A stretch of 33,102 nucleotides of DNA from Hyphomicrobiales bacterium (GTDB lineage: Bacteria; Pseudomonadota; Alphaproteobacteria; Rhizobiales; Rhizobiaceae). Location of the stretch: the NCBI GenBank assembly GCA_021775495.1, contig JAJFHT010000304.1, positions 1 through 33,102 on the forward strand, written 5' to 3'. Positions 1 to 7,964 of this stretch are shown here, piece after piece; position 1 is the stretch's first letter, and the number at the start of each line of letters is the position of its first letter. The translations under genes were made by a program, and so were the position numbers. The notes beneath the pieces were generated by a model, which worked only from the letters and a program-made list of their open reading frames with translations, was not told the origin of the DNA and did not search any database.

Positions 1-2118
1 CCGGAATCAGCATTCAGCCTGGTCAACTGGACGGCCTTCGTGCTGTTCATAGTAATCATCGGCGGCATCGGCACGCTGGAAGGCCCGATTATCGGCGCCA
101 TCATCCTGTTTGTTCTGCAGAACTGGCTTTCGGACTACGGCACCTGGTATCTGATGCTGCTCGGCGCCATTGCCGTGGTGACGATGATCGTCTGGCCACG
201 GGGCATCTGGGGCTACGTGCTGCAGAAATATGATTTTTCAATATTTCCGACCAGGCGGCGCCTGCTCGGGCCCGATACGCCTGTTCCGGACTACACCCGT
301 CCCGCGCGCGAGATCGCCAAGACGGAACCGGTCGGTGTCAGCGGGCAGGACATTCGAGTGGAGGAACCCATGTTCGACATCGAAACCGACGTGCTGATCG
401 TCGGATCCGGCCCGGCGGGCGGCGCCTCGGCGGCGCTTCTGTCCAGCTACGGCATCGCCAATGTGATGATCGAGAAATACAGCTGGCTGGCCAATACGCC
501 GCGCGCCCACATCACCAATCAGCGCACCATGGAGGTGCTGCGGGAGCTCGGCATCGAAGAAGACGCGATCGAAAAATCCGTGCCGCAGGAGTTGATGGGC
601 AACAATGTCTTTTGCACCAGCCTTGCCGGCGAGGAGATCGGCAGGCTTCTGACCTGGGGCAACCATCCGAACCGCCAGGCTGACTACGATCTCGCCAGCC
701 CGTCGCGCATCTGCGACATTCCGCAGACATTGCTCGAGCCAATCATCGTCGGCAAGGCGATGGAGACCGGCACCATTGCCCGGTTCAAGACCGAATTCCT
801 GTCCCTCATGCAGGACGAAAACGGCGTGGTGGCCACCGTGCGCGACAGGGTGGCCAACCAGACCTATCGCATCAGGGCCAAATACATGATCGGCGCTGAT
901 GGTGCGCGTTCGATCATTGCCGAACAGCTCGGCCTGCCGATGGACGGCAAGATGGGGCTGGAAGGCTCGATGAATATCGAGTTCGAGGCCGATCTGTCGA
1001 AATATGTCGCGCACCGGCCATCGGTGCTCTACTGGATTTTCCAACCGGGTTCTGACATTGGCGGCATTGGCGCCGGTGTGGTGCGCATGGTGCGGCCATG
1101 GCACAAATGGTTGTCGATCTACGGTTATGACATCAAGGACGGTCCGCCGGATGTCTCGCATGCCGAGGCGGAAAAGATCGTGCGGCAGCTGATCGGTGAT
1201 GACGACATCCCGATCAAGATCGACAAGCTCAGCTACTGGACCGTGAACAACGTGGTGGCGCGGCGTTACTCGAAAGGCCGGGTGTTCTGCATGGGCGATG
1301 CGGTGCATCGGCATCCGCCGTCAAACGGCCTCGGCTCAAACACCTCGATACAGGACGCCTATAACCTGTGCTGGAAACTGAAGCTGGTGCTGGAAGGCAA
1401 TGCGGCCCCGAGCCTGCTTGACACCTATACGGCCGAGCGACAGCCGATCGGCAAGCAGATCGTCACACGGGCCAACAAGTCGATCGAGGACTATGCGCCG
1501 ATCTTCGAGACACTCGGCCTGACTCAGCCCGGCAACCCGGACGATATCAGGCGCCGCATGGACGCACGCAAGCAACCGACTGTTGAAGCGGAAGCCAGGC
1601 GCAAGGCGTTGAATAAATATATTCGCCAGAAGAGTTACGAGTTCAATTGCCACGGGGTTGAACTGGGTCAGCGCTACCACTCTGACGCAATTGTCCCGGA
1701 CGGTTCTCCGGAACCTGAATACACAAGAGACCGCGAGCTCTACTTTCACTCGACCACCTGGCCCGGCGCGCGCGTTCCTCATGTCTGGGTCGATCGCGAC
1801 CAGCAAAAGCTTTCCACGCTCGACCTCGTTGGCAGAGGCCGCTTCACACTGATCACCGGCGTCTCGGGCGCCGGCTGGGTCGAAGCGGCGGCAAGGGTGC
1901 AGGCGGAGACCGGCGTCGAGATCCGCGCCATCCAGATCGGCCCGGGCTGCGAGGTGAACGACACTTTTGGCGACTGGGCGATGGAAAGCGAGGTGTCAGA
2001 CAGCGGCCTGGTGCTGGTGCGCCCCGATGGTCATGTGTGCTGGCGGCAACGAGAGTTGAGCGCCTTCCCGACGGCTGAATTGGGCGATGTGATGAAGAAG
2101 GTGCTGGGGACGGGGTAA
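1..2118 (+). CDS. LivM-type permease C-terminus continuous with FAD-dependent aromatic monooxygenase (5' partial)
   Basis: The frame is open from the window edge to the TAA at 2118, giving 705 visible residues. The first ~75 residues, with GGIGTLEGPIIGA followed by hydrophobic helices and WPRGIWG, are the end of an ABC permease of the LivM family. About 50 polar residues then lead into a group A flavin monooxygenase of the TfdB/phenol hydroxylase class. Counting from the internal Met at 370, it has GSGPAG at residues 12-17 (FAD dinucleotide site), GADGARS near 175-181 and FCMGDAVHRHPP near 307 (the GD motif touching FAD ribose). It ends in a thioredoxin-like tail typical of the class. From position 370 the enzyme would be 582 residues, a normal family length. 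An SD-like GGAGGA sits just before 370, so a free enzyme may be made by internal initiation. The real product may be a fusion, two proteins, or two genes joined by a lost stop. The substrate is unknown, probably aromatic. Confidence 0.72.
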   Translation, partial: PESAFSLVNWTAFVLFIVIIGGIGTLEGPIIGAIILFVLQNWLSDYGTWYLMLLGAIAVVTMIVWPRGIWGYVLQKYDFSIFPTRRRLLGPDTPVPDYTRPAREIAKTEPVGVSGQDIRVEEPMFDIETDVLIVGSGPAGGASAALLSSYGIANVMIEKYSWLANTPRAHITNQRTMEVLRELGIEEDAIEKSVPQELMGNNVFCTSLAGEEIGRLLTWGNHPNRQADYDLASPSRICDIPQTLLEPIIVGKAMETGTIARFKTEFLSLMQDENGVVATVRDRVANQTYRIRAKYMIGADGARSIIAEQLGLPMDGKMGLEGSMNIEFEADLSKYVAHRPSVLYWIFQPGSDIGGIGAGVVRMVRPWHKWLSIYGYDIKDGPPDVSHAEAEKIVRQLIGDDDIPIKIDKLSYWTVNNVVARRYSKGRVFCMGDAVHRHPPSNGLGSNTSIQDAYNLCWKLKLVLEGNAAPSLLDTYTAERQPIGKQIVTRANKSIEDYAPIFETLGLTQPGNPDDIRRRMDARKQPTVEAEARRKALNKYIRQKSYEFNCHGVELGQRYHSDAIVPDGSPEPEYTRDRELYFHSTTWPGARVPHVWVDRDQQKLSTLDLVGRGRFTLITGVSGAGWVEAAARVQAETGVEIRAIQIGPGCEVNDTFGDWAMESEVSDSGLVLVRPDGHVCWRQRELSAFPTAELGDVMKKVLGTG
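360..372 (+). promoter_or_regulatory. Internal ribosome binding site and ATG for a free FAD monooxygenase
   Basis: GGAGGA at 360-365 lies four bases before ATG at 370. That ATG opens exactly where the flavin-binding fold begins (MFDIETDVLIVGSGPAGG). This is the signal expected for a separate monooxygenase gene, although no stop codon separates it from the permease frame. The spacing is slightly short, so usage is inferred. Confidence 0.5.
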
Positions 2119-2263
2119 ATCACTGGGCGTACAAAGTGTCCTGTCTTTGTTGCTGCCATGCCTTTTCGACGCAATTGTTCATTCAGGTGGACTTGCCGCA
2201 CGGAGCGGATGCCGATGGTTGGCAAAAGCAGGTAATTTTATCGGGCATTTTTGGCGACAGACA

Positions 2264-3505
2264 TCAGTGGCTCGTTGCAAGAGCCAATCCGTCAACCACA
2301 GCCGTAAATGCCTCGGAACGGAGGATTTGTGCGTGCGGGCAAAGTTCACGTATCTCGTCGGAAACGAAGCCCATGAGACTTGATCCCCCTACAAGGATCA
2401 CCTGCTCGACCGCATCCGGACTGATTTCCGCAATCTCAAGGGTCTCCGCGGCCGCTTCACGAAGGTGGGTTCTGTTGCCGGAGATCGCCGCTGCAAGGCT
2501 TTCTGGCGAGACTGTCTGAGACAATTCGGCTTCTATGAAGCCCATGTCGATGGCGTCTGACTTGCCCTTATCATTCACGCTTATTTTGCAGCGCTCAACG
2601 GCAAACGCCAGTTCATGACCCAGCTCATACTCTATCACCTTGTCAAATCGCGAGATTTTCTCCGGTTCAACAGCGAGCCGGGCCATCTCAGCGATCATGC
2701 GCCGTGTTTGTGCCGTGTACAGAAAAGGGATGAGCGACCAGGTTGCGAGGTCGACATAGGGCCCTCGCGGCACAGGTAAAAGACCGGCCCCCATTGCCCG
2801 GCGTAGCTGCCCGCCCAAGCCAAGCGCAGGCATGGCATTGGCGATCGAGATCGATCGGTCAAAATCGGTACCTCCAAGCCTGATGCCGTGACTTGCAAGA
2901 ATTTCCGGTTTTGCTGCGCGACTGCGAAATACCGAGAAATCCGATGTGCCGCCTCCGATATCGACAATCAGTCCGATTTGGCCACCACTACCTATTCCAT
3001 GACTGACCATTGCAGCAGCTTCCGGCTCCGCGAGAAACGAAACCTCTTCAAACCCGGCGGCAAGATAACAAGTACGCAGATCATTCTCCGCCTGCCTGTC
3101 CTTGTTTTCGTCGGCGGAATGAAAATGGACGGGGCGGCCAGACAAGGCTTTGCGAAAGCGCAGGCCTGTTGTCTGCTCGGAGCGTTCTCGCAAGGCAACA
3201 AGGAAATCCGTTATGACGTCGCCGATTGTGCGTCTTCGGCCACTGATCAGACGTGTCTCATGCAACAGCTGTAAGCCAAGGACACTTTTCAAAGCCCGCA
3301 TGTAGCGGCCATCCTCGCCATTTATCAGAGCTTGTCTGGACGCTTCGCCGATTCGCATTTCGCCACCTCCAGACGGGAAGAAGACCGCAGTCGGAAGCGT
3401 ATCGGCGCCTCGTTCGATCGAGATACGGCGTATCCCGGTATCCGATAGAATCGCGGCGGCAGAATTGGACGTTCCGAAATCAATTGCGAGCGTATCGGGG
3501 GGCAT
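2264..3505 (-). CDS. Hsp70-family ATPase, YegD-like
   Basis: This 413-residue protein has an actin/Hsp70 ATPase fold. AIDFGTSNSAAA at residues 8-19 is the phosphate-1 loop, IVDIGGGTSDFSVF near 195 is phosphate-2, and ILVGGSSLMGFV near 370 is the adenosine motif. LAEPEAAAM before phosphate-2 is the usual connecting element. The protein stops after the nucleotide-binding domain and lacks a DnaK-type substrate-binding domain, as in E. coli YegD (about 450 residues). It is cytosolic, with no signal peptide or membrane segment. Family members are putative chaperones of unknown clients. The ATG at 3505 has only a weak SD-like stretch. The gene converges on the FAD monooxygenase and diverges from the TIR-domain gene. 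A functional link with the TIR protein is possible but unproven. Confidence 0.85.
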   Translation of the reverse strand: MPPDTLAIDFGTSNSAAAILSDTGIRRISIERGADTLPTAVFFPSGGGEMRIGEASRQALINGEDGRYMRALKSVLGLQLLHETRLISGRRRTIGDVITDFLVALRERSEQTTGLRFRKALSGRPVHFHSADENKDRQAENDLRTCYLAAGFEEVSFLAEPEAAAMVSHGIGSGGQIGLIVDIGGGTSDFSVFRSRAAKPEILASHGIRLGGTDFDRSISIANAMPALGLGGQLRRAMGAGLLPVPRGPYVDLATWSLIPFLYTAQTRRMIAEMARLAVEPEKISRFDKVIEYELGHELAFAVERCKISVNDKGKSDAIDMGFIEAELSQTVSPESLAAAISGNRTHLREAAAETLEIAEISPDAVEQVILVGGSSLMGFVSDEIRELCPHAQILRSEAFTAVVDGLALATSH

Positions 3506-3565
3506 TGATGCGACCTGAATGGAGGGGCGCGTGTGCTAACGCAGCTTCCCCGGCAGCGCAACCCG

Positions 3566-3587
3566 GTTTCATGCTGGGAGATGAAAC
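3566..3587. repeat. Short inverted repeat in the YegD/TIR intergenic region
   Basis: GTTTCAT (3566-3572) and ATGAAAC (3581-3587) are perfect 7-base arms around an 8-base loop, followed by no T-run. The repeat could be an operator or weak hairpin upstream of the YegD-like gene. A role is not shown. Confidence 0.3.
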
Positions 3588-3594
3588 TTCCGGT

Positions 3595-3822
3595 TCATAG
3601 GCGTCCGATCGTCGCCGGACCGATGCCGCAGGTGCCTTTGAGCACGAAGTTCGGTTCGTCATCGACCTTGTAAGTAGGGGCGTCCGATGCAGGTTCAAAT
3701 GGGATTGGTGGTCGAAGTGGTTCGCCAAGTTCTTGAGATGATCGGGATAGTGTAAGCTGTTGCGGTTCGTATTTTGAATGTCGCTGGCGAAACCTGCTGA
3801 TGAAGATTTTCCTTTGCTACCC
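3595..3822 (-). pseudogene. Possible remnant of a minus-strand coding sequence without a start codon
   Basis: Read on the minus strand, one frame is open between an upstream in-frame TAG near 3827 and the TGA at 3597-3595, about 75 codons. Its last third reads like real protein (for example YKVDDEPNFVLKGTCGIGP) with C/G-rich third positions like neighbouring genes. No ATG, GTG or TTG start was found in the frame. It could be the tail of a decayed gene that once preceded the YegD-like gene. I do not recognise a family, and chance is a real alternative. Confidence 0.2.
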
Positions 3823-4825
3823 GAAAAATGAAAAGGACCAAGCTGAGCCAATCGCCCTGGCTTTGCGGGCCAGAGGGTTCGAGGTCTTCCTTGATGATGA
3901 CGATTTGCCGCCGGGCCGCGATTACAATGTTCAAATCGAAGCGGCAATTGAAAGCGCGGACTATTTCATCTTTCTGATAAGTCCGGACTCGGTCGATTCG
4001 GGCCGTTACACACTTTCAGAACTGGAGTTTGCCAAAAGGAAATGGCGCAAGGCCGATGGCAAGGTGCTTCCGGTGATGATCAGGCCGACCAACATGGCCG
4101 ACATCCCTGCCTTCCTGAAGTCGGTCGATATTTTGATGCCGAAAGGCAATGCAGCAGCAGAAGTGTCGTCAGCGGTGGCCGAGATTTTTCAACCTCCAAA
4201 AGCATCCCTGGTGGTACCTCTCTTTATTATACTGGGTGCGGCATCCGGTTTTCTCTCCATGCTGCTGCCGCAAATGAGGGATGTTTTTGTCGGAGAATTC
4301 ATTGTCAATCATTCGGATGTTTCGCCGTTCTGGGCACCATTGTTGTTTACTGTTGTCGTGGGCTGGTTGCTGTTCCGTTGGTCAATCATCCAATATTTCA
4401 GGCTGATCTATCTGCTTTTGCTGGTGACACTGGGTTGGCTTACAGCAATAAATCTGGCCCGCATCATAATCGAATTCTTCAACGGCAACTTCGAGGTAGA
4501 TCCTTCCATGGGGCTTGAAGAAATGTCCGCCAGAACCAGTCTTCTGGGTTGGTTGGCCGGTGGAATCGCCGGAGGTGCTTTTGGCGCACTCGCAACGATG
4601 CTTGGTGTTGGCGCCGTGACAAAGAAACTCTTCAGTTTTGAAAATGTTGTATCGGCAGTTCTGGTTGGCGGTGTTGTCGGGATGTTGCTTTATGTTGCCA
4701 ATCTGAGATCGTTCCAAATTGGCACTGAGCAATTTTCTATAGGCGGAACATGGCTGGTCATCACCAGTTGGCAAGCCGCTATGGCGGGCCTGATCGCTTT
4801 TTACCTGTCGCGCATCGAACGATAG
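3800..4825 (+). CDS. TIR-domain protein with C-terminal multi-helix membrane domain
   Basis: This protein has 341 residues. Residues 1-130 form a TIR domain: beta-A KIFLCYP, a BB-loop region DDDDLPPGRDYNVQI (residues 32-46), IESADYFIFLISPDSV, then SGRYTLSELEFAKRKW. Glu74 in TLSELEFA sits where NAD-cleaving bacterial TIR domains carry their catalytic Glu, and KVLPVMIRP is a late strand. Residues ~137-341 contain about six hydrophobic segments rich in Gly/Ala/Leu, so the TIR domain probably sits on the cytoplasmic side of the inner membrane. Bacterial TIR proteins act as NADases or signal producers in antiphage defence, or as virulence effectors. Fused membrane helices would suit a membrane-acting effector. 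No recognisable sensor or partner nuclease lies nearby. The neighbour is an Hsp70-like ATPase, divergently oriented. The start at 3800 has a poor SD. The TIR call is firm; function is inferred. Confidence 0.85.
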   Translation: MKIFLCYPKNEKDQAEPIALALRARGFEVFLDDDDLPPGRDYNVQIEAAIESADYFIFLISPDSVDSGRYTLSELEFAKRKWRKADGKVLPVMIRPTNMADIPAFLKSVDILMPKGNAAAEVSSAVAEIFQPPKASLVVPLFIILGAASGFLSMLLPQMRDVFVGEFIVNHSDVSPFWAPLLFTVVVGWLLFRWSIIQYFRLIYLLLLVTLGWLTAINLARIIIEFFNGNFEVDPSMGLEEMSARTSLLGWLAGGIAGGAFGALATMLGVGAVTKKLFSFENVVSAVLVGGVVGMLLYVANLRSFQIGTEQFSIGGTWLVITSWQAAMAGLIAFYLSRIER

Positions 4826-4896
4826 TGGTCTCGCTGGCGCTGATCGTCCTGTTGCCATCTGCATTTCGCGGGAATCAATATCCTCAAAGCCGGTAA

Positions 4897-5304
4897 TCAC
4901 CCCTTTGCTGCAAACATCGCCTGAATCTGCGGCATCATGGCCTCAAAGGCACCTGACAGGAAGATGTTCAGGAGGCCCATGCGCTGCTCGGTCTCGTTGC
5001 GAAAACCGTGTGACGTTCCAGCCGGGATGGTGACAAAACTTCCTTTCTCATATGGCTTCCAATCCTCGCCCAGCAAAATGCTGGCCGTACCGTCCAACAC
5101 GAAGATCAACTCGTCATTGACGTCGTGGACATGGGGGTCCAGGCCCGGTGCGCGGGGCTCCATCCACCATTCCGTGACTGTGTAACCATCATCAACTTCG
5201 GCGCCGTCGGTCTTGAACAGCACTTCGATCCGGTCGCCCTTGCCGAGATGATAGCGCCGGCCTTCTCCGGGATGCCAGATAATTGGTTTGCGTTGCTCGC
5301 TCAT
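4897..5304 (-). CDS. Small cupin-domain protein
   Basis: This is a 135-residue single-domain cupin. Motif 1 reads DPHVHDVNDELIFVLDG with HxH and a following Glu as metal ligands. Motif 2 reads GSFVTIPAGTSHGFRNE with the third His. The ATG at 5304 is chosen because GGAGA lies seven bases upstream. Longer in-frame extension is possible but is Arg/Pro-rich and unlike a cupin. The protein is cytosolic and monomeric by sequence. Cupins of this kind can be isomerases, dioxygenases or ligand-binding proteins, and the motifs do not separate these. It stands alone, with 71 bases to the TIR gene end and more than 600 bases to the ABC importer, so its pathway cannot be read from context. Confidence 0.8.
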   Translation of the reverse strand: MSEQRKPIIWHPGEGRRYHLGKGDRIEVLFKTDGAEVDDGYTVTEWWMEPRAPGLDPHVHDVNDELIFVLDGTASILLGEDWKPYEKGSFVTIPAGTSHGFRNETEQRMGLLNIFLSGAFEAMMPQIQAMFAAKG

Positions 5305-5731
5305 GTCACGGTCTCCAAGTTTACTCGTCAGATTATTGATATGCAGTTCGTCGTTGCGCAGAGGGGCAGTGATCCCGGTTGAAGCCGAATGCGGGAGACC
5401 CCACATGTAAGGTTGAAACAACTTCGAAAAAGGAGACGCTGGCAGATTGGCCGATTCATTGGCAAGCGTAGTATTGGAACTGTTGTTCGAGCTTGTTCTG
5501 AAAGGCTTTTTCGCGATCGTCCGATCTTGTTGGCGCGGGATATGCGCTTTGTTTAATTTCGTGCTTCGGCGACCCCCACCCAAACCGGCTCGGAATCGCT
5601 GGGGCCGGCCGCCGCGTAGGCGATAGGACACACTTTCCCGTTATAAGTTGCATTTCATTGCAAGCGTATGCAGGCCTTTGCCGCTGCCCGACCGCGCGTT
5701 GCAATCTTAATGATAGAACGAATTGTTGGAA

Positions 5732-5760
5732 TTGATCTTTCGATTTTCCTAGCCTATGAA
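5732..5760 (+). promoter_or_regulatory. Candidate promoter of the ABC importer operon
   Basis: TTGATC at 5732-5737 and TATGAA at 5755-5760 are separated by 17 bases, resembling -35 and -10 elements. A start near 5767 would give a leader of about 158 bases. Based on sequence similarity only. Confidence 0.3.
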
Positions 5761-5823
5761 CCCGCAAATCTGCCACAGTAAAGGCAATCTGTTCTGGGAG
5801 GAGCGGGGCGAGGATGGTTTTTG

Positions 5824-5842
5824 ATGGGCACAATGCGCCCAT
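5824..5842. repeat. Inverted repeat in the importer leader
   Basis: ATGGGC (5824-5829) and GCCCAT (5837-5842) are perfect arms around seven bases, about 85 bases before the binding-protein start. It may be an operator or leader hairpin; its function is unknown. Confidence 0.3.
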
Positions 5843-5924
5843 TGACGGTTGTCATTGCCCGGATGGCGCGAATTCCGGAACCGGGAACTAAATAACAACG
5901 ACCTACCTAAACGGGAGACTATTC

Positions 5925-7106
5925 ATGAAAAAAATGCTTCTAGCCCTCGCGGCCACAACGATGCTTGCCGGTCCGGCACTCGCCGAAGACATCAAGATCG
6001 GTGTCATTCTTGGCTTCACCGGGCCGATTGAATCGCTGACGCCAGATATGGCCGCCGGCGGTGAACTGGCGATGAAGGAAGTCAGCGACAGCGGCGCGCT
6101 GCTTGGCGGATCGAAAGTTATGCCGGTTCGTGCAGATGGCACCTGTGTCGATGCTGCCGCTGCGCAGGCTGCGGCCGAGCGCCTGATCACGTCAGACAAG
6201 GTCAATGCCATCCTGGGTTCGGATTGCTCGGGCGTCACCACTGCAATCCTGCAGAATGTCGCCATGGCCAATGGCATCGTGATGATCTCGCCATCGGCGA
6301 CGTCTCCGGCTCTGTCTGACCTCGAAGACAACGGCCTGTTCTTCCGCACCGCGCCTTCCGATGCCCGTCAGGGCCGGGTGCTGGCCGAGGTGATGAAGGA
6401 AAACGGTGTCAAATCGGCAGCTCTGACCTACACAAACAACGACTATGGCAAGGGTCTGGCCGAAAGCATCAAGGCCAATGTCGAAAGCATGGGCGGCAAG
6501 ATCACCATTTCGGCTGCGCATGAAGACGGCAAGGGCGACTACAGCGCTGAGGTTGGCGCATTGGCGCAGGCCGGCGGCGACGTTCTGATCGTTGCCGGTT
6601 ATCTCGACCAGGGCGGCAAGGGCATCATCCAGGGCGCGCTTGATTCAGGTGCGTTTGACACCTTCGTTCTGCCTGACGGCATGATTGGCGAAAGCCTGCC
6701 TGCTGCCATCGGCTCCGATCTTGACGGCTCCTATGGTCTCATCCCGGGTACAGACAGCCCCGGTGCGGCCAAGTTCGCCGACATGGCGAAAGCCGCCGGG
6801 TTCAAGGTTGGTCCCTATACCGGCGAGTCCTACGATGCAGCAGCTCTGCTGATGCTGGCAATGCAGGCAGCCGGATCGTCCGAAAGCAGCAAGCTGAAGG
6901 ACAAGGTTGAAATGGTTGCCAACGCACCGGGTGAAAAGATCTTCCCGGGCGAGCTGAAAAAGGCGCTGGAAATTCTCAGCAATGGCGGCGATATCGACTA
7001 TGTCGGTGCAACCGCGGTTGAGCTGATCGGCGCTGGTGAAAGCTCCGGCAATTTCCGCCAGATCAAGGTTGAAGGCGGTAAGAATACGACGGTGAAATAC
7101 CGCTAG
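5925..7106 (+). CDS. ABC transporter substrate-binding protein, LivJ/Peripla_BP_6 family
   Basis: This 393-residue periplasmic solute-binding protein has a Sec signal peptide at residues 1-20 (MKKMLLALAATTMLAGPALA, cut before EDIKIG). The mature start IKIGVILGFTGP and the features AILGSDCSGVTTA, MISPSATSPALSD and FRTAPSDARQG are hallmarks of the branched-chain-amino-acid/amide binding family. SD GGGAGA precedes the ATG. It heads the importer operon but is followed by an intrinsic terminator, which should make it far more abundant than the membrane subunits. The family binds amino acids, amides, urea and aromatic acids, so the fold does not fix the ligand. The converging Rieske and dimethylglycine-dehydrogenase-like genes suggest an N-methylated or betaine-like solute; this is inference. 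Confidence 0.93.
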   Translation: MKKMLLALAATTMLAGPALAEDIKIGVILGFTGPIESLTPDMAAGGELAMKEVSDSGALLGGSKVMPVRADGTCVDAAAAQAAAERLITSDKVNAILGSDCSGVTTAILQNVAMANGIVMISPSATSPALSDLEDNGLFFRTAPSDARQGRVLAEVMKENGVKSAALTYTNNDYGKGLAESIKANVESMGGKITISAAHEDGKGDYSAEVGALAQAGGDVLIVAGYLDQGGKGIIQGALDSGAFDTFVLPDGMIGESLPAAIGSDLDGSYGLIPGTDSPGAAKFADMAKAAGFKVGPYTGESYDAAALLMLAMQAAGSSESSKLKDKVEMVANAPGEKIFPGELKKALEILSNGGDIDYVGATAVELIGAGESSGNFRQIKVEGGKNTTVKYR

Positions 7107-7119
7107 AACCGCACACGTG

Positions 7120-7151
7120 AAAACGGCCCGGGCAGAACCCGGGCCGTTTTT
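7120..7151 (+). terminator. Strong intrinsic terminator after the binding-protein gene
   Basis: CGGCCCGGG (7124-7132), the loop CAGAA, and CCCGGGCCG (7138-7146) form a perfect 9-bp GC-rich stem. It is preceded by AAAA and followed by TTTTT. It lies 14-45 bases after the binding-protein stop and 19 bases before the ATPase start, so it probably attenuates the downstream transporter genes. Confidence 0.92.
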
Positions 7152-7169
7152 GCATGCGGCTCAGATGCC

Positions 7170-7964
7170 ATGATAGTCGTTGACGACATCCATATGCATT
7201 TCGGCGGCATCCGCGCGGTGGATGGTGCCTCACTGACGATTGAGGGCGGTTCGATCACCGGCCTGATCGGCCCCAATGGCGCGGGCAAAACCACTTTGTT
7301 CAATGTCGTGGCCGGCGTCTACAAGCCGACTTCGGGCAAGGTGTATCTCGACGGCGAGGACATTACCGGCCTTGCCCCGCACGAGTTGTTTGGCAAGGGC
7401 ATGCTGCGCACGTTTCAACTGGCGCATGAGTTTTCCACTTTGACGGTGCGGGAAAACCTGATGATGGTTCCCGGCGACCAGTCGGGTGAAAGTCTGCTGG
7501 GTGCATGGCTGCATCCGGCAAAAGTCCGCGAAGAAGACTCGGAAATCCGCCGCAAGGCGAACGAGGTGATCGAGTTTCTGGAAATTTCCCACGTTGCCGA
7601 CGAACTTGCCGGCAACCTCTCCGGCGGCCAGAAAAAACTGCTGGAACTCGGCCGTACAATGATGGTCGACGCGAAGATCGTTTTTCTGGATGAGGTCGGC
7701 GCCGGGGTGAACCGGACGCTGCTCAATACGGTTGGTGACGCCATTCTGCGGCTCAACAAGGAGCGCGGGTACACTTTCTGCATGATCGAGCACGACATGG
7801 ATTTCATCTCGCGGCTTTGCGATCCGGTCATCGTCATGGCCGAAGGTACGGTGCTGGCCGAGGGAACCGCCGAAGAAGTCAAATCCAATGAGGAGGTGAT
7901 CGAGGCCTATCTCGGAACCGGCTTGAAAAACAAGCCGAAATCGAAGAGCGGAGCAGCTTCATGA
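7170..7964 (+). CDS. ABC transporter ATP-binding protein, LivG type
   Basis: This 264-residue ATPase energises the importer from the cytoplasmic face. Walker A is GPNGAGKTT (residues 34-42), the signature is LSGGQ (150-154), Walker B with catalytic Glu is IVFLDE (170-175), and the switch His is in MIEHDMDF. The residue after the catalytic Glu is Val rather than the usual Pro. The long insert between Walker A and the signature is typical of LivG. The ATG at 7170 follows the terminator closely and has no strong SD. A nearby ATG at 7165 meets a stop after two codons and is not the start. The gene overlaps the next ATPase by four bases, as expected for a translationally coupled operon. Confidence 0.92.
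   Translation: MIVVDDIHMHFGGIRAVDGASLTIEGGSITGLIGPNGAGKTTLFNVVAGVYKPTSGKVYLDGEDITGLAPHELFGKGMLRTFQLAHEFSTLTVRENLMMVPGDQSGESLLGAWLHPAKVREEDSEIRRKANEVIEFLEISHVADELAGNLSGGQKKLLELGRTMMVDAKIVFLDEVGAGVNRTLLNTVGDAILRLNKERGYTFCMIEHDMDFISRLCDPVIVMAEGTVLAEGTAEEVKSNEEVIEAYLGTGLKNKPKSKSGAAS

Larger units (their letters stand above)
5305..5924. other. 620-base intergenic region between cupin and ABC importer
   Basis: No convincing gene lies here. The open frames on both strands lack recognisable domains and normal composition. The region holds the SD and leader of the minus-strand cupin and a candidate sigma-70 promoter near 5732-5760. It also contains an inverted repeat at 5824-5842 and the SD GGGAGA just before the binding-protein ATG at 5925. 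A small RNA or regulatory leader is possible, but nothing specific is seen. Confidence 0.4.

Noticed and set aside
238..1314. Long minus-strand open frame opposite the FAD monooxygenase
   Set aside because: It is an antisense shadow with His/Arg/Asp-rich composition and no domain, while the plus strand carries clear flavin motifs.
2268..2286. TGGCTC-N7-GAGCCA inverted repeat at the end of the YegD-like gene as a terminator
   Set aside because: The arms are only six bases, lie inside the coding end and are not followed by a T-run on either strand.
5305..5631. N-terminal extension of the cupin protein
   Set aside because: The extra 109 residues are Arg/Ser/Asn-rich and unlike a cupin; the ATG at 5304 has a good SD and gives a normal single-domain cupin.
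5456..5842. Minus-strand open frame of 128 codons in the long intergenic region
   Set aside because: Mixed composition, no recognisable motif, no SD, and it covers the probable importer promoter.
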